Shown here piece by piece: positions 36,003 through 46,305 of a stretch of 64,000 nucleotides of DNA. The first letter of the stretch is position 1. Every line of letters starts with the position of its first letter. The notes beneath the pieces were generated by a model that saw only the letters and a program-made list of their open reading frames with translations, did not search any database and was not told where the DNA came from. Source of the stretch: Lenzites betulinus. Lineage: Eukaryota; Basidiomycota; Agaricomycetes; Polyporales; Polyporaceae. The DNA is taken from assembly GCA_022264855.1 (NCBI GenBank), contig JABYQU010000043.1, positions 186,001-250,000 on the forward strand. Direction: 5' to 3'. The translations under genes were made by a program, and so were the position numbers.

Positions 36003-38699
36003 ATGTCTGCGCTGCTTAGAAGGCTGGCCGAACGCCATGTAACATCCTCTTTGTCCGGCACGTCTAGGAAACGTTGTCGGGTGGCTGGTCCGGAGTTACG
36101 CTTGCCACAGAGAACGTGCTTGTCCACCCTCCACGCCAGAATCCCATGCCGAGGATCTCTGTCACAGTCATCATGCGGGAGCTTTCCGGATACCAACTAT
36201 GCTTGTCCTTCTGGCCCTAGAATGAGGCGGTTCACAACCTGGCTGCAGCGGCTGGGCAAGACGGAGAGCCCACAAGAAGAGCCTACGGACGAGACTGAAC
36301 AAGCGGCCAAAATCGCGATTCTCGAGAAAGCAATGAAGGGGCGGCAGCCCACCGACCTCATGCTGCGATGTACGTCTCAGAATTTTAAATAGTCTCACAC
36401 GTTCGTTAACCTTGGCAAATATGCAGGTACGGTCTTGGACGCTGAAGGTCAGCTGCACTCTTGGCCGTACACGCCCGTTTGTTCACCGTAGACGTTGTGG
36501 CATTTTACGTGTTCAGGAAACGTCAAAACGATTTCCGGGCAGTTCAGGAAAGCCGAGCTATGTGCCGAGCATCGCTTGAACGTGAGTCTTCATCTGCAAA
36601 CTGTTCCGGAGGCCGCAGGTGTGGCTTGTACAGAGCAGCCGGTTGTGCATATGGGAATGACCTGGAAACCACTATGCAGTCGAGCTTCCTCTTTGTGCTG
36701 TGCTTTCCCCATACCATTCAGGAACTAGCGCAAAAATGGGATACATGCCGGTTACACGCTGCACATCTCGTGTAACCAGCAAGTACTACCAGCGGTAGCT
36801 TTTTTCTACTCTTACAAAATTCTTTTCGGTCGGAGGAAGGCATCACGCCCTTCTGTTTACTACAGGGTATGAGCCCACGACGGGCGTCCTGCATACGCAG
36901 ATCAGCGAGAGGCGGAACGAGAAGTAACCCTGTCTCTGGCTCACTGCAACTGCAGAGCCTTGGTAGCTTCCATACAGACAGAACGATTATGGGTGCAGGT
37001 TTACCTTTCGTTCCTGCATGCCTGAGACTCTGCCTCACCGTATACACGACAAAGATTGGGGGTCAGTGCGCGGCTTGCTTTGCACTGTGCAGTGTGGGGA
37101 ATATCGCAGTCTCTCGGTGTGATAGTGCGTGCCTTCCGCTACTTCGCGAACGAATCTGGAGGTGCCATCATGTCCCCGTTTGTGTACGCCTTCACACGGT
37201 TTATTCGTCTTGGACAGCTCGTCGGCCGATACATCATGACCGATCACGTCCTTGTATGTTTGTACGTTTCTGACCAGTCAGTTGACAGCCTCGTGATCTC
37301 CGCAAAATCGATTCAAGGGTACCGAACCTCGTGCCTACCATTCTGGTGCGAAAGGAAGCCATCCTCGTACGTACGCCATGACTCTACAAGCAAGCCGCCT
37401 TACTCAATCGCCACCACCGCTAGGTCAACATTCTGCACATTCGCGCTTTGGTGAAAGCGGACACTGTCGTTCTGTTCGACACGTACGGCTCCGCTGACTC
37501 TCGGTTACACTCCGTGTTCCTGTATCATCTCGAGGTGCGCGTCATGAGTTGCCGCGATCGCGCCTTGCCTCATGATCTTGCAGCATAACCTGAGAGCAAA
37601 GACGATGGGCGTACCGTACGAATTCCGGTGAGTCAGCCGCCCTACCACGTTCCCCCGGGTGCCGATTCGTCGCAGCGCTTGACAGCTTAGCGACTTGTTC
37701 ACAGAGCGTTGGAGTCTGTTCTCCTGTCGGTGCTGAGTGCTCTGGAAGCAGAGATGGTTTTTATCCGCAACCTCGTAGGGGGACTGCTTGCGGAATTAGA
37801 GGACGATATCGACCACGACCGGTTTAAGCGTCTTCTACACTACTCGCGTAGGCTCGCTAGTTTCCAGAACCGCGCAAAGCTGGTGGGTGTCTCCCATTTG
37901 TATGTTCTTCAACCGGCCATTGATCGGCATATATGCGCTCAGGTCCAAGAGGCTTTGGAAGAGGTCTTAGAACAGGGTAAGACGGATCATCGGGCGAAAG
38001 TAATCTCAACCTAAAGTCTTTCACCCCGGTCAGACCAGGATCTCGCTGCGATGTACCTCACAGACAAGAAGAACGGGATGCCCAGAAGGAGCGATGACCA
38101 TGAAGAGCTTGAAGTACTCCTTGAATCTTTTTCAAAGCAAGTCGAGGAAATCGTCAACGAAGCTGAGAATATTCAGGTGAGTGAGGACGGCTACGTATGT
38201 CGCCAAGATATACTCACCATGAAACAGTCGAATGTCCAATCAACCCAAGAAATCGTGGAGCTCATCCTGGACTCCAACCGAAATGCCCTACTAGCGCTTG
38301 ACCTGAAAGTCTCCATGTTAACAATGGGACTCGGTATCGGTACACTGATCGCTGGCGTATTTGGAATGAACGTAAGTCGTCAAAATCGGCTGTTGCTAGG
38401 CTGTTCCCACGTAACCGCGGTTTAATTGTGCATGGACAGTTGAAAAGCCATTTCGAAGAGTACGACTACGCGTTCTACGTCATGGGCGCTGCCTCTATCG
38501 CGGCCTCCATGGGCGTGGCATATATAGGAACGAAGCGGTACGCGAGCCTCGTGTTCCTGTTCAACAAGATTGCTGACACGTCTGTCGCAGGCTTGCGAAA
38601 ATCCGCAAGGTTGGGTTATCTAACGGGAACCGCAAGAAGCCTGAAAAACGGCGATGGGACCTGTTCTCCCTCCGTGGCCGCCGACGCGATGCATGGTGA
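36003..38699 (+). CDS. MRS2: Mitochondrial magnesium channel Mrs2
   Basis: CorA-type Mg channel of the inner mitochondrial membrane. Twelve exons: 36003-36369, 36427-36447, 36517-36581, 37289-37366, 37424-37534, 37584-37627, 37705-37882, 37943-37976, 38034-38176, 38228-38371, 38440-38537, 38591-38699 (463 residues, all phases agree). An Arg-rich presequence (MSALLRRLAERHVTSS) comes first. The matrix domain has PRDLRKIDSRVPNLVPTILV and FDTYGSADSRLHSVFLYHLE, followed by a long coiled-coil part. TM1 ends in the pore signature FGMN, an acidic loop follows (LKSHFEEYDYAF), then TM2 and a basic C-terminal tail (KKPEKRRWDLFSLRGRRRDAW). Intron 3 is 707 nt, about twelve times the local norm. Exon 2 is only 21 nt. 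Confidence 0.95.
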
Positions 38700-39141
38700 T
38701 GATCTCCGAGAGGCTATCCTTGGGCACCAGCGCTCTGCATTCCCCTGCCGCCCGTCCATTCGTTTTCGAGCGTTCACCCTCCCCACCGTGTTTCACACCC
38801 CCACTCTCCCACCATCGTACCATACTTACTGTATAGGATATCTGCATGTATAATGTATACCAAGCAACCTATAGACCATCTCCATACCCGTGCGAGCGTT
38901 CCGATTGTGTCTGCATTCGTGTGAGGAAGTTAGAACGTAGACCCGTGATCGGGTTGGGTGACCGAGCTCAGCGTCTTTTGACCAGGCGCGGGTTGCGGAG
39001 AGCCACCATCTCCACGCGGCCGAAGCATTCCCCTCTGCGTTCTCTGTCCCCGACGGAGATCGTGTTATCTATGAACAGGTCATAAGAGGTGAGAAGCTTT
39101 CGTTGCGTCGTCGACGAGAGTCCCCATGAGGTCCTAACGCG
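38700..39141. other. Intergenic gap
   Basis: 3' flank of MRS2 and promoter of the third membrane-protein gene. A signal-peptide exon for that gene was looked for here and not found. Confidence 0.4.
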
Positions 39142-40983
39142 ATGACCCGGCACAGCGACCAGCGCAGACAGGTCACTCTCCCCGGATCCCGATACACAGG
39201 CCTTGATCCATCCAGCTCAACATCCTCGGAGCCTGGCTCGACTTCGTCAACAGAGTTTACAGAAACCGTCACCAGCACCAGCACGGTTGCGGTATCGGCT
39301 CCTGGGCAAACGATGACCAGCGAGGTGGGCAGCACTGTTTCCGTGACCGACACGGGGTCGGCGACGCCGACGGGCATAGGTTCGTCATCACCGTATTTCG
39401 CATTCACGACCATCCCGTCTGTGATCGACACCTGTTCGTCGGCTACCCTCCAATGGCAGTATACCGGCCCCACTCCTAGTAACATATCCCTCCTTGCTTC
39501 CTCCACGATCTTGCCCGACCCGGACGACAACAGTACCCCGATCATTGGTTTTACGGTTGCCCTTGATATCGACGCGACGCTAGACTCGTTTACGTGGTCG
39601 CCAGTCAACCTCACGGCGGGACGGTACATCATACGGGCAACGGGATCGGATGTCGGAGCTCAGTCCACCAGCTTCAACGTCTTCAATGGCTCGGACACCT
39701 CCTGCCTCTCCGAATCCTCTGCTCCTCAGTCGACTAGCTCTACAGCTGCAACGTCTACGAGCGGTCCGACATCGACACCGTCAGCGATCCCCCCCAGCAG
39801 CAGCAGCACTGATACGTCATCCGCGACCCCCAATCCTGTGATAGGCGCGGTATCGAACCATGTCAACGCCGGTGCCATCGCTGGTGGGATTGTCGGCGGC
39901 GTCGCCATCGTCACCGCCGCCGTCATAGCCTACATCTTCTTCGGAGTCTGTCGGCGCAAGCCTACGCGCTCCCGACGGCGTGCGATGGAAGGCTCCGGGC
40001 GTTCCCGCTACCTGGGAAAGTGGGGCGGTCTCTCTTCCTTATCCTCCCGTGACTCTGGAATGGACGAAGGCCTGCCGGTCTCGACAGCACCCACGTCAGG
40101 GAAGCCACCCTTGGTCTTCACCGGGCTCCCTAGGCGACATGGCACAACAGAGTCGACGGGCGCGATCCTCTCGCCGGCGTCGAGCACTGCCCACGGCCAC
40201 GGCGGCAGTCAGGGCGTTTCGTACGAGGATGTATCCACCTTTGAGGACGAGGAGAAGTTCGCCGCTGTGTCTCCCAGAGGCGCGGACTTTTACCAGAACC
40301 CCGCACCCCTCCCTGTGAGCCGTCGCCGTTCGTCCGTGTCGACCGCCACGCCGCCGATCACCCCCATCTCGGAGCCTCCCAGCGCACACGGCTCGTACGG
40401 TCGTCCCCGTGCGAAGTCGTCCAGCCAGTCCCACCGTGCACTCGCCCTTGCCCGTCTCGATGGCGACAGTCCCTCGCCGCCGTCTTCGGTTCCCGCTACT
40501 CCTCGCACGCGCTCGCCTGCTGTCCCCAGGCGTTCCGTCGACAGTATGCAGCTGCGGACCTTCGATGCGCCTCCCGTACCCATGCAGATGGCGAACACCG
40601 CGATGAACCGCTCGTCGTCCGGCAACAACCCCCGTCGCGCGGCGCGGAAGCCGGTGCCGACGCTCGACGAAGCCGACGCGAGGGCACCACCGTCGCTCAC
40701 TGCTCCCACCCTCTCGTCGACGACGTCCGCCTCGAGCACGACCGTGGGCAGTCGCTCGCCGGCTCCCTCCCCGAGCCAGCTGTACGCCCACAGGTCGGAT
40801 TCTGGGTCAGGCTCGACCCTGCACGCGCCGGGGCACTCGCCGGCGCCTGGTAGGCAGCACTCGCGCGAGGATCTCATCGCGGCGGGCATGGAGCTCCCGA
40901 ACCTGAACCACAAGTCGAGCTTCGGGGACAAGCAGGTCCACTACATCATCCCGGACATGCCCCCGCCGATGCCGCGCGAGTAG
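39142..40983 (+). CDS. Single-pass membrane protein, family member 3
   Basis: A 613-residue open frame, a more distant paralog of the genes at 26 and 29 kb and on the opposite strand. The N-terminal ~80 residues are Ser/Thr-rich, as in O-mannosylated stalks. The domain at about 86-189 has DTCSSATLQWQYTGP, SFTWSPVNLTAGRYIIRATG and a second Cys (DTSCLS). A Ser/Thr linker leads to a glycine-rich helix at about 245-269 (AGAIAGGIVGGVAIV...) and a CRRK stop-transfer. The long Ser/Pro-rich cytoplasmic tail ends VHYIIPDMPPPMPRE, matching the PDVPPLPP end of member 1. No signal peptide is visible, so a 5' exon may be missing. A cell-surface sensor or wall-associated role is inferred from layout only. 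Confidence 0.72.
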   Translation: MTRHSDQRRQVTLPGSRYTGLDPSSSTSSEPGSTSSTEFTETVTSTSTVAVSAPGQTMTSEVGSTVSVTDTGSATPTGIGSSSPYFAFTTIPSVIDTCSSATLQWQYTGPTPSNISLLASSTILPDPDDNSTPIIGFTVALDIDATLDSFTWSPVNLTAGRYIIRATGSDVGAQSTSFNVFNGSDTSCLSESSAPQSTSSTAATSTSGPTSTPSAIPPSSSSTDTSSATPNPVIGAVSNHVNAGAIAGGIVGGVAIVTAAVIAYIFFGVCRRKPTRSRRRAMEGSGRSRYLGKWGGLSSLSSRDSGMDEGLPVSTAPTSGKPPLVFTGLPRRHGTTESTGAILSPASSTAHGHGGSQGVSYEDVSTFEDEEKFAAVSPRGADFYQNPAPLPVSRRRSSVSTATPPITPISEPPSAHGSYGRPRAKSSSQSHRALALARLDGDSPSPPSSVPATPRTRSPAVPRRSVDSMQLRTFDAPPVPMQMANTAMNRSSSGNNPRRAARKPVPTLDEADARAPPSLTAPTLSSTTSASSTTVGSRSPAPSPSQLYAHRSDSGSGSTLHAPGHSPAPGRQHSREDLIAAGMELPNLNHKSSFGDKQVHYIIPDMPPPMPRE

Positions 40984-42322
40984 TCGCGGCAAAAGTGTAC
41001 TACTATCCTCTTTTGGTGAGTCCGCATGCTCACCGCGGCGCAGCGGAGACTGATCATATCACTAGCACAGTCTGTACTCCTATGCTCACCCTTATCTCGT
41101 CGCTCTCTGTTCCTGTGCTCGTCTCCAGTCTCTTGTTGCCGGAAGGTGGATGTGGAGGAGGGTTGTCGGAATGTGCTTGTTTATATCTATCATCATGGGA
41201 CTTGGTCATCTATCGCCTACGCGGTGCTACATCTTCTTGTTTACTTCTAATCCTCGATCGTTTACCACCCACGCGCCGCGCGCAGCTTGTCTGCGCCCAC
41301 TACCTGCAGTTCACGTTTACGACGTTTTACGCCTTACGCACGGATGACGGCCTCGATGATCGTGCTCCGACTTGTGCCGGTTTTTTCTCTGTACGTGGCT
41401 ACGCGTGTTGAGCAGTTTATATTGGTTCAGTGTTGCTCAGTGCCACTTGTTGTGCAATTCGATCATATTTCACCAATACTAGACGGTAGACCCGTCGTGC
41501 TACGCACGGGCCGCGTGTTTGAAGGGTACTGAAAACGTTCACAGTATCAGTCCGCCCGTAGGCTGTTGAAGACACAATATCATACTTTGAGCCTGAGAGC
41601 TGTAACTTCGCTGTACTTGAAGCAACGATTTCGTGAGCTCTGTTGTGAACGTAAGACCCCGTAAAGCGTAATCCCCCCCTGAATTTCCGCTACCTCCAAG
41701 AGGCAAGCTTGGCCCATGCACTCCTCCTACATATAAGTACGACCACCAGAAAAAATCAGGCTTGACTATACAGTACATGGAGAGGGTGAGGCGTACGTTT
41801 ACCATGGGCGTAGTAAGACGCACCCGTAAGATATGACTCCTCCGAGTCCTCCGAGATCTGTTGGCCTCGACGCATACTTCCTCAAAGTCCCAGATACACA
41901 CGCAGGAGAGGCTCGTCCTCTCCTGGACAAGTAAACGAGTGTAAGTAAGATATTAGACTAAATACGAGTAAAATAAAATCCGAAATCTTTGTATCCCGCA
42001 TACTCTGTACAGTGTAATGCCTTTGTGCGCGTCGAGCGACCCAGTGGCGCCAGGAGAACCTCAAGCTTGCGTGCAAAGGTCTTTTGGAGAGTGACAACAT
42101 ACTTGTTGAGTCAACTGTGCTCAAACTGGGACTTAAGCGAACGAACATGACGTTTATTATATAGGGGTTTTTGCTCCTTTTGACTATGACTTATGTGGTT
42201 TAATGTATGCACTACACTACAAATATAACACACCACTCCTTTAGCCAGACGTTGAGCAGCGAACGCTGCTCCCCACCCTCTCCACGACATCTAGGACGGC
42301 GAGCACAGTCGGCAGCTGCTAG
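40984..42322. other. Intergenic, no supported gene
   Basis: About 1.34 kb, AT-richer on its right half (41.4-42.2 kb). Frames on both strands are short with no motifs or splice chains. Confidence 0.45.
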
Positions 42323-43434
42323 ATGCTCATGGTCAGTGCGTCCGTTGACGCCTTCTTCATCACCGCCGCGCTCGTACTCGTCCCGACCGCGTTCTACCTG
42401 CGCCGACAACCCGACGGCCTTCTCACCCTCCGCAATGTGCTCAATGTTGTCGTAGTCCTCCACACACTGTCGATGTTGTACGCCATAATCGTGCGATGGC
42501 CACCAAACATATTCCAGGGACTGAACATACCCTTGACGATGCCCTCGGAGACCATTCGCGTCGTCCTGCTCCAGAGCGCGGGACGGCCCCCGGACGCGTC
42601 CCTGCCGAAACCACTCGACGCGCTGCTCACGCGTCTGTCCTCGTTTGACATGCGTACGCTCTACGTTAGGTCGCTCTTGTGCTGTTCGCACTTGCCGCGC
42701 GCGCTCATGCTGTGTGCTGCAGATTCGGACAGACGGTCATACAGGACTGCGAATACTGCACCACGTTTGATGAGTATCTCATCTTCGCCGCGCCGCGCAT
42801 GGCGCTGGGATACATCAAGGAGGCCGCTCTCGTTGCCCTGATAACCATCCGCGGGAGCGGTCACGAACACTGGCGGACGTATGCGGTCGCGGGGCTTGTG
42901 GCGGCATTCATCACCGAAGGGTACTGGGTCGCGACAACGCCTATAGGCATCCCGCGCGACGGCCTAAACGTCTTCATGGTACGCCGTTCACCTCGTACAT
43001 CCCCACAGCTTCCTTACATGTTGAGCATCCAGTGGCACGACAACCTCTGGATGGTCCGCCACCTGCTCTTCCTCGCACTCCCCATCATCCTCCACCTCCT
43101 CCCCCGCGCGCCACCCAAAATGGACCCCGCGCCTCTCATCACCCTCGCGCGCACACAGCTGCAGCAGACGCAGCAGCAGCTCGTCACCACGCGCTTCGTG
43201 CACGCGGCGATGCAGCGGCAGCCCGCGCTCCGGGCCGCGTCCGCAGAGTGGTGGGAGCGCCAGCACGTCGAGGGCGAGTGGGCGCGCGCGGACGAGCACG
43301 TCCGGCGCGCGGCGGAAAAGCTTGGGAAGGGCATACAGGGGGGCGCGGAGGGTCCCGCGGGGAAACTCAGTCAGAGAGCAAAGGACGCGCTGCGCCAAAT
43401 GATGGACAGTCTGGGGCTGAGTTTGCCACAGTGA
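42323..43434 (+). CDS. Multi-pass membrane protein of unknown function
   Basis: Exons 42323-42669 and 42723-43434 join over a 53-nt intron (352 residues). There are hydrophobic segments near the N-terminus (VDAFFITAALVLVPTAFYL), around NVVVVLHTLSMLYAIIV, in MALGYIKEAALVALITI, in TYAVAGLVAAFITEGYW, and before the tail (HLLFLALPIILHLLP). Between the first pairs lies CEYCTTFDEYLIFAAPR. The tail after about residue 230 is a long charged, Gln/Ala-rich helix (LARTQLQQTQQQLVTTRF). The pattern of helices plus the internal CxxC loop suggests an organelle membrane protein conserved in fungi; I cannot name it. The start could be either of two nearby ATGs (42323 or 42329). Confidence 0.72.
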
Positions 43435-44233
43435 CTTGGATTGGATACGGCTCATCCTTCGCGCCGTGTGTACTCGTTTGCTGTTCTCCTAGATGTCGAA
43501 CAGCGTTGGAGACTCGGAAGCTTTCAAGTGGCGCTCATGTCGGCGTCTACGTATTTCGAGTGTCTGCTTACAAATATTAATGTAGTGGGATCCTCTCCGC
43601 CTTCAAAGTCTAGAGTGTTCCAATATTAGTCGAAATCTCCGATGCTCCACCCCTCCACCGCTCAACGTTCAACTTCAACATCTCCCCAAACCCGGAAGAC
43701 GTCGGAAAAATGGGTATGCCATTGTCTCTATCACGCCCAAAGATTCTAGTAGGGGTACTTAATAGGTACTGCTGAAGGCCCGGGTTAGAGAACGCTCGTG
43801 TGCGCGCGTCCGGAAACCCCACCCCGCCGTCTTATTCCTTAATGTACCCTTCCTGGTGAGCAAGCCCCTCGGTATATACGGAGGTGGTCCGTAGGACGCA
43901 TAACCACCAAGTGTAAGGGTATCGGCCGTCGGGAAGGGACAAAATTTCATTGAAATATTTGAACATCCTGTCCCATGTCCGGATCCGATCTCTAGGTGCC
44001 TGCCAATAGTATCTAGGAAAGCTAACGTATTCGGAAGACCTGTCGCCTAGATTCCGGTTGCTTGTCTTGCGATTAGCCGACTTGGCTCACAGCCACAACA
44101 AAACAAGCTTATAAGGTTAGCAAGGCCTTCCACAACCTCGCCACCAGACAATTCTTGGTGTTCTGCCCCATCAGGTACGTAGCCTACTTGACTCGCACAT
44201 GTGCATTTGTCAAACCAGCAGTGCCACCGCAGG
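43435..44233. other. Intergenic, no supported gene
   Basis: About 0.8 kb with no splice-consistent coding chain. Minus-strand frames at 43.6-43.95 kb do not resemble known proteins. Confidence 0.45.
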
Positions 44234-45715
44234 ATGGATAAATCACTCGTAGACGCTCTCAACTGGGACGTGCTCCTGCATCTTGCCACGTTCCTTCCTC
44301 GCCATGACCTGTCCCAGCTGTCAAAAACCTGCCATGCATTATATGAGGCCAGTATCCGAGAACTCTTGCATGACGCGGTGGAGCTTCGAGCGGACAACAT
44401 CCTGTCTTTTCACGCATGCTTGTTGGGTGACGCCACATCACGACGAGCCGGTCTCGTCAGGGAGCTCGTCCTCAACTGCTCCTTATCCCATCCGCGCCCA
44501 ACGCATACCAGCGGTCGAAAAGCTACCTCTGAGGCACTCAAAACTCTCACGGGGATTCTCAAGAGTACGCGTAACTTGAAGAAGCTTCAATTGGACTGGG
44601 CCGCTGCGGGTCTCTCGAGCTACCTTCATCACGCGGTGCCCTCGCTCAGCAACTGAGAGGAGCTACGCATCCCCTTCATCTCGCGAAAACTCTGGCGCGA
44701 CCTCTGGGCTCTCCAGGCGCCGCTTCGCAAGGCTTCGCTCCGGTTCGGGCCCATGCGAGGCTCCCCTGTGGCCAACCCTATACCCCTCCTGGCACGATTC
44801 TCAGCGACACTAGAGGAAGTCAGTCTCTCCAACGTGCAGTTCGCCAATGGGACGGTGCAATATCCAAGAGTACGCAAGTTGTCGTTGTCCGATTCCTACG
44901 TAGACTTCCTACTCGGAGCCATCGACTCCGCGCCAGTCGTAAGCGCGTTTCCGAACGTTGTGGACCTCTCGTTCGCCGCTGCACGGTCTCACCCAGAGAT
45001 ATCGCAATGGCTCGAGGGACGGGTCAGCGACAAGCCGGAGCTCATCCAGCGGTGCCGTCGCTCCAACAAGCACGCTCACTCCCAGGGCCTCTACTGGTCG
45101 AAGCTCGAGCGCGTCGTAGTCGGCCACGTCATGGACCTCTACATGCTCGGTCTGGAGCAACACGTCCCTCGCGTCGAGATCGAAATGCTCTCCGCGTCGA
45201 CGCTCTATATGTTGCAGGATGTACTGCGGGACACTCGGCCGTCGAGTCTGTCGCTCTCGCTCTTCGCTGTGGATAGCGTCCTCGACTGCATTCCATGCCT
45301 GTTCAAACCCGGCACCGTAGCCACGGAGGGCCTCTCTGATTTTGAGCTGACGTTGCGCTGCATGAGGCCATCGATCGACACAGACAAGCTCGTCGTACGT
45401 TCATCTTTCTTCAGCCTATCACAGTTTTGTGGCTGAAGTGTCTTGCAGACTAACTTGTCGATCCTGCTTGGGCTGCTCCGAGTAGAGCGCTTCACTCTTC
45501 GTCTGCGGAGGTGGGACACGGTAGGCGTGTATTACCTGCCGAAGGAAGAGCTGCTCCCCATCGACGCCTGTCTGGACCGCATATACGTCCAAGCGGGCGA
45601 CTTGATCATGCGCTTGATCGGGGACATCCCGTCCATCCGCGAGGCTGCCCTATTCGTCGGGGATCGCATTGTCGAATGGAAGGCCACGACACCGGCTGAA
45701 GCTCCCTGTCGTTAG
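44234..45715 (+). pseudogene. F-box-like protein gene interrupted by one TGA
   Basis: The first exon (44234-45394) and second exon (45449-45715, 54-nt intron) form one frame of 475 sense and nonsense codons, apart from a TGA at 44654-44656. The N-terminus MDKSLVDALNWDVLLHLATFLPRHDLSQLSKTC is an F-box-like motif (substrate receptor of SCF ubiquitin ligases). The rest has LRR-like segments on both sides of the stop: NLKKLQLDWAAAG before, EELRIPF and LEEVSLSNVQF after. The codons around the stop read SLSN-stop-EELRI, exactly where a Leu would be expected. No other stop or frameshift occurs in about 1.4 kb, so this is a recent nonsense mutation, a sequencing error or, less likely, readthrough. 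Basidiomycetes carry many such F-box genes, often decaying. Confidence 0.72.
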
Positions 45716-46305
45716 AGACTTTGTGGCAGGGACACCCAGAGGATCGACGGTTACATTATAGACTGTGCGTTTCATTATCTTCAGTAGAGATCATACTGAC
45801 AATTCCTTGTCCAGAGACTACGATATACCTTCTTATAGACATAGACGCCAAGATAGACGGGCCATACCCCCTCCCCCCACACAGATCTAATCATGACCAC
45901 CTAATGCAGTTTACCCGATACTTACTCTTCTTATTCTACATCAACTTGACATGCATCGCGCTTTTGGGGAGGCTTGCACGTCGATGGCTTGCCAGTGACT
46001 CCCGCTGCGTGCGCACAAACGCCGAAACACAGCCGAACACCGTCCCACCCCATTCATGCAGCGGTTTCCAAACTTTCAAGTGAGTTGCAGCGTCATAGTT
46101 CACCGCGAGGAGATACAGCAATGCAGTTGTCTCTTCGAACGGAGCGCGTGCCATAGGCTCTCACGGCCAATCTACCGCAGCACCAGCCTTCCAATGCCCG
46201 AAGAAGATATAGAAGACGCCTCTTCTACCTCATGGACTTCCCTGGTTTATAAAGAGTCCCGTGCGTGGCTCGATCTTCATCTGCTCCCATTCCTTTCTTC
46301 CTAGT
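45716..46305. other. Tandem intergenic region
   Basis: 3' flank of the F-box-like gene and leader of the helicase gene. A pyrimidine-rich stretch ending ttcttcctag one base before the helicase ATG suggests a leader intron there. Confidence 0.45.

Noticed and set aside
36582..37288. Extra exons or a nested gene in the long MRS2 intron
   Set aside because: The protein is continuous across it (HRLN to PRDLRKID) and the inner frames have no motifs.
42960..43020. Second intron after NVFM in the unknown membrane-protein gene
   Set aside because: The GTACGC donor-like site has no acceptor that keeps the downstream frame; a 47-nt option shifts into Pro-rich nonsense.
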